Assembly: GCA_024529925.1 (NCBI GenBank)
Contig: JAFEUB010001593.1
Location: 153,501 to 217,500 of the forward strand
Reading direction: 5' to 3'
From: Ophthalmolycus amberensis
Taxonomy: Eukaryota; Chordata; Actinopteri; Perciformes; Zoarcidae
DNA length: 64,000 bases
Positions 55,041-64,000 of the stretch are shown piece after piece (the stretch's first letter is position 1; every line of letters begins with the position of its first letter). The position numbers and the translations under genes were made by a program. The notes below the pieces were generated by a model. The model did no database searches. It was not told the origin of the DNA and worked only from the letters and a program-made list of their open reading frames with translations.

Positions 55041-56070
55041 GTCAGAAATACACGAGGGCAAAGGGCAAAAATGCCCCTAAGAAATATCATTTTGCCCCCG
55101 ATATCACTAGGAGAGGGGCAAACAATGCCCCCGAACTTTCTAAACAAATAAAAAAATGGAGCGCTTCTTAATCAGACCTGTGACTGCGAAACTGCGGTCA
55201 ACTCAGCAGACACTTACATGTCAGTGCACCTATATCCTGAAATCCAAGGTAAACTCATTCAAACGGCGCAGATTGGGAGCGAGCGAAGGACTTTCAAAGT
55301 TAACGGAAAGATTAACGTGAGACAACATCTGGTTTCTTCAGACGAAACATCCGGTTTTCAGAATAAGATGCCAACAAAGTATAAATATTGCATAATGGAA
55401 ATTAGATTAAATGAATTATATTCACATTCAGTATAAAACATGCTACCTGCATCTCGTGAGTTAAAGGGAAAATACACCTAAAGTGTCTTTATTCTTTGAT
55501 TTGAGGGTTGCTGGAAATGAATAATACCTGACTGACAGTCAATTAAGATATTTTACTAAGTAAAAACTCTGAACTGAATTTGTACCTTCAAATGGCACAT
55601 TTAAAAAAATTTTAAGGTGCTATAAAATAGGTTTTCTCAAAAATTCCACACAATGACTAATGCATAAGTTCAGCACAAAAATGGGTAATATCACAATATT
55701 TGAGGTGCTACAAAAATATCTTTCTCAATAATTCCATACAATGACTGATATATGTAATCAAGGCATCGTTGACTTAATAATTGTTAATAGTTGTTTAAAA
55801 CATTTAATAATAACAATAAATAACCACAAAGAAATAAGAATGAAATTGAATATGATTGTCTGATTTATGTTTGTTTTTTGTTAAAAAATCTAAGAAAACA
55901 CTTTGAATCTGTAGGCTACTGCCTAATAGTCTTATTGCCATTTGATGACAATTGCTCATATACTGTAAGCCTAAATAAGTATATTTATTATTTTTGAACA
56001 AAGGTTAAATGTTATTTCACAAGTTTCAAAAAGTGCCCCCAAAAAAAGATGTAAATGTCCTACCCTGGGC
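55041..56070. mobile_element. Unclassified element carrying hAT-MITE inner sequence
   Basis: The region starts with GCAAAGGGCAAAAATGCCCC and ends near GTGCCCCCAAAAAAAGATG and CCTACCCTGGGC. The paired GCCCC-type ends suggest a DNA element, but no duplication was set. Its part 55195-55455 matches the inner part of the TAGTGCTGGGCAA family (41610-41860): AACTCAGCAGACACTTACAT, GAGCGAGCGAAGGACTTT and CATGCTACCTGCATCTCGTG. Those family termini are absent here. Confidence 0.55.
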
Positions 56071-56640
56071 AAACTACATATAAACACATCTGATTTGTAC
56101 TTTCTGCTTTGCACACTTGGTACTATTTGCTTTCACCAAAGTAAATATTTACTTTTTTGACTCCAGTGAGGAAGAATGACTATTCCTTGAACAGGAAATT
56201 GTGCCACTGTTTGCTCTCCCTGTAGCCTGAGGAAAGAAACACTGTAAAAGTGAACAGTCCTTTACCATTCTGCCTCAGCTGAAGAAGTGTTGTGTAGTTT
56301 GCTGGTAAAGGCAGAACATTGGCTATGCATATATAGACGTGTGTGAATATGTACACACACTCTGCTGGATAAAATGATGAACAGGTGGCTGGGAGCAAAA
56401 CATCCACTTTTCTCTGTATGTGTCTCCCTTCAGCCAGGAGTCCACACCAATAGAAGAAGTCATGGAGGTCAAACTGCCTCTGAAGTGGCTCAGTAGGGGG
56501 GAGGGGTCTCAGGGGTCGGCTATATATATTTCAACCATGACAGAGAGAAAGAGAGATTGATTAAGGGATGGCCGTGGGTTTAAGTAAAGCCAGAACAAAG
56601 GGGAAGCTCATGAAAAAACAATTAACCCAATGAGACTCCT
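56071..56640. other. ALCAM intron 1, unassigned
   Basis: Nothing recognised. Confidence 0.45.
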
Positions 56641-57330
56641 GATGCTACATCCACATTACTCCGTTTCCATTTTAAACACATGTTTTGCTACGTTTACACT
56701 GAGCGTACACACTACGTCGCCGTTTTCGAGCACCAAAAACGGAGGAGTTTGAAAAAGTTTGAAAACTCCGGGTTGCGTTTTCGTGTGGATGGCCGAAACC
56801 GGAGAAGTTTGGAAACGATGACGCCCACACCTGCGTTCACTACTTGATTGGTTCTTAGCAGCCATGACAGGTCCTTCCCTGATTCGTCACTCTCCTATCA
56901 CGTGACCCTAACATTGATGACCGATCGACTACCAGGTTAATTCAACATGGAGAACTGATTATAGGTGTTGCTGACCTTGTTGTCTTTACTAGCAGCTGTT
57001 GTGCTGTTAAAGTCTGCATTATTACGGAGGAAGCAGCTGTTATTGGAGCGGTCAGTGAGCGGCGTGTCCTGCGGTTATCAGACCTACGGAGCGGCTTTAG
57101 GGAGGACGATGGACACAAAACGGAGGACTTTCCTGTCCTTATTAATGCTTATTTTGTTCTGCACAACTATTGTGAAGTCCACACACAGAAACTATAAAGG
57201 AACAAATGCAGCAATTACTCTCCAGTACGACAGAGACTTCAGCCACCAGCAGAGCTCGTTGACCACATTTATGGATCCATAATCTAGTAAACCTTTATGT
57301 GTAAGTGTTGATTTTAAACTAAATTTGATA

Positions 57331-57342
57331 TATATGAGAGAG

Positions 57343-57384
<42 letters not shown>

Positions 57385-57391
57385 AGAGAGC

Positions 57392-57448
<57 letters not shown>

Positions 57449-57459
57449 CGAGAGAGAGA
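57331..57459. repeat. GA dinucleotide run
   Basis: About 130 bp of near-pure GA repeats with occasional GCGA steps, next to the left border of the nested Harbinger-like element. Confidence 0.95.
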
Positions 57460-57478
57460 CCCGCAGCGTTGTAACTAA

Positions 57479-58538
57479 TGCTGCGTTCACACCGGTCGCG
57501 TTGATTTTTTGACGCGCGTCGAGATTACATACAAAGTCTATGCACAGACGCGATGAGACTGGCGCGCCGCGATTTTGCGATGGCGCGTTGGACGCGTTTT
57601 TGCGTTGGACGCCGCAAAATCGCCAACGCGCGAGTTGAAATTTTTCAACTTCTGCGAAATAATCGCGTGACGCTGTGGCGCGATAGCCTATCAGTGTTGA
57701 GTTGCTCCCCCTGTCATCACTGACTTCCTGCCGTTGTTGAATCAGGAAATACATCCTGTAGCCGTCTGTGTTCACCCAGAGCTCTACGATACCTCATATC
57801 AACAGAGACCGGACCAAACTGTGTGTATACATGTGTGTGTGTAAACCATACGGTACAAACAATGAATAGACGCTGCCGTATTTACGTCTACATGACGTTA
57901 TTGAGTGCTGGTGGAGCTGCTACGATGTTAGCATAGCCTAGCACCGATCCATCAGAGCTCCATTGAGAAGACAAGTAGCCTACAAATCGGCATCATTATG
58001 TAGTTATTTCGGAGTCCCTTTTTGTCGGAGAAGACAAGTACAAATCGGCATCATTATGTAGTTATTTCGGAGTCCCTTTTTGTCGGAGAAGACGAGTACA
58101 AATCGGCATCATTATGTAGTTATTTCGGAGTCCCTTTTTGTCGGTTTATTTTCCGTTGAATCACAGCCAAATCAGTTTATGTTGTGTTCCTACAGCTGTA
58201 GTAAACAGCGACCGGTGGCTTGCTAGACACAGTGAATACAGCTCGATGAAATCCACGGAGCTCCTCTGAACAATATTATGAACCAGACATGACGCCGTTT
58301 GGCATTACGACGTTTGAGGGACTTCCACAACACGTACAAAGCAGCAATTGTCCTTATTCCTTTCACGGTTGATAGCGGAAAGAAATGACGGCCAGGTGAA
58401 CGGCTTCCAGTCGATAAACCACGGCCCCTCTCCGGCGCTGCGCGATTTTGCGGCGTTTGGTGTGAACACGACCGCCGGCGCGTTGGACGCGATTTTGCAG
58501 TGCGTCAAAAAATCAACGCGACCGGTGTGAACGCAGCA
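57479..58538. mobile_element. Harbinger-like non-autonomous element, copy 2
   Basis: Termini are identical to the first copy (TGCTGCGTTCACACCGGTCG and complement), with TAA directly repeated on both sides (57476-57478, 58539-58541). It differs from 5391-6381 by small indels and by having three rather than two copies of the roughly 58-bp inner unit (about 57964-58145). It carries the same conserved minus-strand start MNTDGYRMYFLIQQRQEV at 57775. Confidence 0.82.
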
Positions 58539-58879
58539 TAAGTCTGAAAAATAAAACTTCTAAAACTTTCCACGAAATGTGTCCGTTTGAGTTCATAGAG
58601 GAATATTTTAGAGAAGATCTTGAGTATCAAACACGACTTTTCATTGTTAAAGAGTACTTTATTACTCTGTCGTATTGTTTTTAACTAAGCAACCAATCTA
58701 CTTCCTGTTTACATCGACACCCATGCATGCCCAGTGTACGTGAATAGTCACGTGATATTAGTTTTCAGACGTGTTAGTCTGGACGGAGATCATTATGAAA
58801 ACGATGCTGAAACGCCGTGTGGACGGAGATCGTTTCCGTTTTTTAAATGAAAACGGAGTAGTGTGGACATGGCCTGAGA

Positions 58880-60270
58880 AGTAGATCACATTTAGAAAAT
58901 AGCACAAACAGAAACCTGCAACATCAGAAGCTATGAAACAGTGTCAAGTGATTTGAAGATCTGGGCATTAAAAGCTTCTGAGAAGATTTTTGGGGTTAAA
59001 TAAAGGCCTGTAATAAGGCCTGTAATAGATTTATGATACGAGTTGTCAGATGCTTGATTCTCGAAATCTTCAACTGCACTCAAGAGGGAACATTTCAGTT
59101 CCAACCTCAGGTCAAATAACAGATGACTGCTTCTGCAAGTTAAGAAAACAAATACTTTTTCATAAAGAGATACTAATTGGATCTATTGAATTACAATTAG
59201 TTCATTTTCACATCTAAGCTCTGCTCCAGCGGACTTTTCATCATATTATTTGTGTCATATGTCATCATGTATTTTATTGTGTAAATTAAGAAGAAAAAGT
59301 TTGTTTTGTAAGGAAAGCTAACCCGTCGTTGGAAAAACAACTCCGCTGCTCATTCAGCCACTGTATTGGATGTGGAAGTGGTTGTGTTGGTGCTGATGTT
59401 CTCGTGGTTGAGGTCTCTCACAGATGCCACTGTTTTTAAATCACATGAAATGTGCACGTCAGTGGCCGCAGCTCTGCGTTTTGTAAGAACAGACCACTTT
59501 GAAAAAAACAAAAAAACCTTCCTCTGCAACCGGAAGGAACAAAGACCTGCATCTCCCTTTGATGTGTTGAGAAACTCAGCTTCTACTTTTCCTTCTGCCT
59601 CTCTCATGTTACCGCTGTCCTCTCAATGTGAAACACCACACCCTTCATATAAACCTCCTCATCAGCTGCTGCCTGGCCTCTGTGTCCGCTATATGAGGAG
59701 CCTCTGGAAGGAGAAGGAGATGGAAAGACAAGCTCCCTTGAGAATTGAGGCCAACTCATTCTCTTTGGAAAAATGCCCTCTGCTGCTTCAGCAGGCTGCA
59801 GAGGCACCAGCATGTCTAGAGATCAACATTATGCTCGTCAGCAGAGGTGGACACAAACATGATACCGTCTTCTGTTTAGAAAATAAACCTTATTTACTTA
59901 CTAACCACCTCATTTGCCAAAAAACAATGAGCACTGCGAGCATTTGTGTCCTGAGTTTAGGAGACAGTCTGAGAGAGACAAAGACATGTTGACCTCCAGC
60001 AGATGCCCGGTCATTATTCGGTTAGCGTGCATGCATAAAGTGTGCATACCCAGCCAACCCACTGCGTCAGCTAGCGACGCTTGGTCAGTGGTCCTCGGTG
60101 TCTGACACCGACGCACTGAGGCAGCTGCAGTGTCAACCAGCACCCATGTCAACACACCCGCACCCTGAAGACACGCTAAGAGCAACCGCCGGAGTAGAAT
60201 GTGTGAGGTAGTCCACAGGTCTGGCAGGGGGGATGGGTCAAACAAACACAGGACTTGTTGGTTGTGTTCC
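58880..60270. other. ALCAM intron 1, unassigned
   Basis: The longest ORF (59366-59992, 208 codons, plus) has no domain, signal or composition that marks it as a gene. No splice-supported exon is recognised. Confidence 0.45.
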
Positions 60271-60278
60271 GTGAGTAA

Positions 60279-61085
60279 TAGAGGTGCAACGGATCATGAA
60301 ACTCACGGATCAGTGTCACGGATCGGATCACGGATCAGTGTCACGGATCGGATCAGCACAAAAGAATAAATGGAGCAAATATAACTTTTAGAGATCCCTG
60401 ATCAGGTTTCTTTGCCGCCGATACTAATTGATGATCATTGATGATCCATATTGGCAGATACAGATCCCTTTGTTGTTTGATTACAGCAGCTGGTCTACAA
60501 GGCTCCATCCATCCAAAACATCATTTCAACCGCTCTGAAGTCAGTTCAAACCATGAATTGTTATCCTTTTACTTTGTTATAATCATTTATAGTATTTTCT
60601 CTCTTCATAAAAACACAATTTGAATGAGAAGGAAATAAAAGATTGTATTTTTATTGATTTAAATGAATCTTGTCATTAGTAGTTTAAATGATGTATTATT
60701 AGAGCTCATAATTCATCTCTAACATCTATTTATGTTGTTGTGAAAACATCTCCTTCAAGAAAATGGATTTATTCAAGTTTCTCACCAACACTACATTTTA
60801 CGAAATTACATGTGAACACATCATAATGTCAGTGAACAGAACCTTTGTTGGTTAGCCGTTAGCGATGCTATCAACCTCCAGTTGATCTCAACACAGATAA
60901 CATCAGAGATCAGCGACTGGAAAAGCTGAAATGCAGACGTCTTGATCACATGTTTTACTGAGCAGGAAAACATTATTTCACACTATGATGGTTCACGCTG
61001 AACTGTGTCATTAATCTGCGGTTCACATGTGTGTCGAGCTGTGTCCGTACGGATCACAGATCGACAGCTGTCCGTTACACCACTA
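60279..61085. mobile_element. hAT MITE of the GGTGCAACGGATCA type
   Basis: The ends TAGAGGTGCAACGGATCA and, reversed, TAGTGGTGTAACGGACAG bound 807 bp. The flanks GTGAGTAA (60271-60278) and GTGTGTAA (61086-61093) differ at one base and are the expected 8-bp duplication. The left sub-terminal part repeats CACGGATCAGTGT. The termini relate it to 1-412 and 11180-12241. Confidence 0.85.
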
Positions 61086-61093
61086 GTGTGTAA

Positions 61094-64000
61094 CTATAAG
61101 TACATGTTGACATTTTGTCACTTGAGTCAATAGTCAATCAAGTTAACATCAACCACACTCTTTCCCTGAACATAAAGCGCCATTTCAATCTAAACAACCG
61201 CTGCCCTGATATTCCACTCGCCGACAAAATACCCAGAAGCACATCCACGGTGGCTCATGTGAACTGTTCAAGGACGCGAGCTGAGAGGCTCACCGATGCA
61301 TCTCAGACGGTAAATATCTGGACCTGTTGGGGGGTCTGTCAGGCAGCTACAGCCAATGAGAGCGCAGGACACGGGTTGAGGGGAAACCTGGCGGAGGGGT
61401 CGCCTGTACCCGTGTGTGCTTTGTGTTGCATTTGCAACACTGACCAAAGTTGTTGTTGCACCGTGTGCGATGGATGCTTGCATGAATAAAAGTAACACAG
61501 TGATCTACATAAGGGGAAACAGTAGAGACTATTATGTGAACAGATGTGCCGCCGACCACATCAACAGGCAGGATTATCTTACATCCGTGTCACTTCGCGT
61601 GTGTGTTTTGGTGACAAACGTAGTTCAGAGACCAGACCTACTCATCAGGGATCCCTCCTGGGAACAGATCTTGGAGTGTGTGACCCTCTGTCTCCGGTCA
61701 GTCATGTAGTGTGAAAACCACAACGACCTCAAGACTCCCCATCACAAATCAGCCAGTTGTGTATGAACAGTACCGCTATCTGACTGCTTTGAAAGTGGTG
61801 TAGTGTACATGGCATACGTGGTTTTGTGTCCTAAACCCAACTTCCTGTGAAGACACAGTATATTTGAAAGGCCGCATGTGACAAGCGTATATGGACGGGA
61901 TGGGGTACGTAGCGCTTAGAAGCACTGACCAAGCTGCGGACACACTGGGGAGAGAATGTGTTGACTCAGCGGAAGTCCATTACCAGAAACACGGCAGGAG
62001 TCAACTCCCCACGGTTATCAGAGTGGATATTAATGGACACGGCCTGTCAAGTGATGCTCTCCAGCAAATGGTTAAAAAAGCATCCATCAGCAGCTAAATG
62101 CTCAGGAGCTCCAAGCTGGGCTGATATGGAGGAGGGGGACACTGAACAGAGCGGTGAAGGGGAACTTTATCCTGAACAGGTCTGTGGATGTTATCTGGAA
62201 AAGACAAGTCCAATCTAGTCCATCAAGACGTGGACTCAGGCCTATCTCAGCCTTATCTAGGAACTATGTAGATATCAAAAGGATTATCTAGCAAATACTA
62301 CGGAAAAGATTGGTTTTTTGTTGAAATCAAATGTTTGTTTTTGCTGTTTGTGAGAGGCTGACATTTAAAGTAACTGGGTTTGACCTTTAATGGACTGTAA
62401 CACTTAAAAACACATATCAACTCCTTGTTTTCATGACTGTATATTTCTATGCTGTTATATCAGAACCTTTGGCATACAGAGAAGATGATGTAGGATTGTT
62501 TACTGTTGAGTTCTCCGTGCATGAAGCCCCACTCACATTTCATCCTCTTCGCATTGGCCCCTCCCTCTGCCTCGCTCTCCCTGCTCTTCCTCCACAAAGG
62601 TCAACAAAGCAGCAGTCAGAAGCTTATGTCCTGGCTTCAAAATGACAAGCCGGAAACAATGCGCACTTCATGCACCATTACTTACAGCTGGAGTGTCAAC
62701 TAAGGGACAATTTGCCTTTTTTAATAGGTTCTATTTCACAATGCTTTATTATCTCAAATAATAACAATTAAATTTGTAAATCTACTTATTTTGTCTGCGG
62801 ACATATTTTATGGGCTGTTTGGACCTACAATATGAGGTTGGAGAGATTCAAGATAGAAAAACATGCAGATAAGGGATCAAACAATCCACAAGAAGACAAA
62901 GAGTTAAAGGAAACTGTAGTTTCTGATGATAGTTAACGTGTTCTGTTCTTCAGCTCTCATCCACTTTAACCTAATTCTCGAGGCACACAGGCATGTGTAT
63001 GTAACAGCCCAGGTCTGAAATGGGACAAAGGCCAAACAATGGGGCCTTTAGCTGCAAAGGGGAAAAGAATGTTTTCGTCATGTGACATGTAAGATGTGAC
63101 ACAGTGGAGACTGCAATCATCATGCCTGGAATGTAGCAGCCTGTGTTTTTCAGGTTTGTCCGTCTGTAAAGGATGAAGCAATGGCAGGAAAATCAACTGA
63201 CAGCAATCTGCTGAAAAGATGTATCCACAAGGTGATGCCACCGATTTATACAAAGCCAACAGTCCATTAAAAGGAAATTAATAACTTCCTCTCGAACCAT
63301 TTGATGTAAGGACTCGACTGCTAATAGCAGAGTTTGTTGGTTTTCACAAGGACCAATCTGACAGACTGACGTGTAAACAGGCCTACTGAGCCCTCGATTG
63401 CTCGATCGACAGCAGAGCAGCATGATTGCATGAGTCCCACATAAGCTGCTATGCATGATCACTTCAGCATTGAATCGTCATAATTACACCTTCATCAGTA
63501 ATCATATGTCTGCTATCCTCCTGTCAGTTTTATTCTACTCCTCCTTCAAAAGGGAGAAAATCACATTATTTTCCAATAGCAAGTTTAAATAGACGTTGAT
63601 GTGATTTAGCAGGTTACTAGAGTGTTAATGGGACGTTGATCCACATTCAGGCCGTCATACATTATAAAGAGAGAAACTCTTTGGAGGTGTCACAGACTGC
63701 TTCTTCAGCTCGGATCTTTAATCATGCAACAACTTAAATGCAACAGAATGTGACATTTCATTCACATTCACACACCTTCTGTAAAGAGGTCATGTGTGGG
63801 CGAGCATGAATACCCTCACAGCCATGTGACCAATATAGGTTCCATGTAGTGCCATTTGCTGTAGAGGTCTCTTATATAATAATGTCCTGCTATTTGTGTT
63901 TTATTTTATGCAGCATCTTTTTGTTATTGACAGGCTAATACTGGGTAGTGTACGGATTCACCCAGTAAACCGGTTTTACTTTCCTACTATAGATCCCCCA
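61094..64000. other. Right end of window, unassigned
   Basis: Probably still ALCAM intron 1 or its upstream flank. I searched for a minus-strand signal-peptide exon ending in a split G codon before GT and saw no convincing one. No RNA gene or transposon with clear ends was found. Confidence 0.4.

Larger units (their letters stand above)
56643..58874. mobile_element. DNA element with GTCCACACTACTCCG-type ends, host of a nested element
   Basis: The left end TGCTACATCCACATTACTCC and right end reversed GGCCATGTCCACACTACTCC, followed by GTTTYCATTT on both sides, are clear inverted ends. The short flank CTGA occurs at both sides, but the border is uncertain by a few bases. Inside are further GTTTTCGTGTGGA words, a plus-strand 105-codon ORF (56965-57282) without transposase motifs, a long GA run and the nested element 57479-58538. 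Confidence 0.65.

Noticed and set aside
56965..57282. ORF starting MLLTLLSLLAAVVLL that resembles a signal peptide (possible ALCAM exon 1)
   Set aside because: It is on the plus strand, opposite to ALCAM, inside a DNA transposon, and lacks a suitable split-codon donor.
59366..59992. 208-codon plus-strand ORF
   Set aside because: No domain, signal peptide, repeat or splice context was recognised, and it lies in apparent intron opposite the gene; most likely chance.

Overview
The window is nuclear DNA of a teleost fish. Five exons of one vertebrate immunoglobulin-superfamily gene can be read on the minus strand. The rest is intronic sequence crowded with fish-type mobile elements: Tc1, many hAT elements, a Harbinger-like pair, Rex/L2-type LINEs, a tRNA-derived SINE and LTR elements. 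Three large minisatellites are also present. No bacterial, organellar or free-virus gene is seen.

The host gene is ALCAM (CD166; DM-GRASP or neurolin in fish). Exons corresponding to human exons 2 to 6 lie at 25323-25217, 23480-23261, 22054-21990, 8133-8046 and 7576-7406. All five have AG/GT borders and matching phases. They encode the first V-type Ig domain and the second Ig domain. Exon 1 (signal peptide) should lie to the right, in or beyond 25.4-64 kb. The remaining Ig domains, membrane segment and tail should lie left of base 1. Most of the window is therefore intron 1 (right), intron 4 (8.1-22 kb) and intron 6 (left edge).

Layout. 0-7.4 kb: hAT end, 22-bp minisatellite, decayed Tc1, Harbinger-like element. 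8.1-22 kb: truncated L2 LINE, LTR-like segment, hAT, then a nested stack (solo LTR-like element holding a Tol2-like hAT that holds three smaller hAT elements), then a nearly complete but broken Rex/CR1-type LINE. 22-25.3 kb: three ALCAM exons and a SINE. 25355-33220: an almost pristine LTR retrotransposon in the same orientation as ALCAM, inserted 31 nt upstream of exon 2. It has 1.97-kb LTRs, primer-binding and polypurine sites and an intact gag-like ORF, but no recognisable pol. 33-64 kb: inverted telomeric repeat, 30-bp minisatellite (35 copies), hAT elements with exact 8-bp target duplications, a solo LTR inside one of them, a hairpin-bearing mariner-like element, a 3.8-kb minisatellite of about 46-bp units, and a second Harbinger-like copy nested in another element.

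The most interesting object is the gag-only LTR element and its position. It could supply a TATA box and a poly(A) signal in sense within ALCAM intron 1, and it displaced whatever lay more than 31 nt upstream of the exon 2 acceptor. All coordinates and motif calls come from reading the sequence. Family names rest on recalled family features and were not checked by database search.
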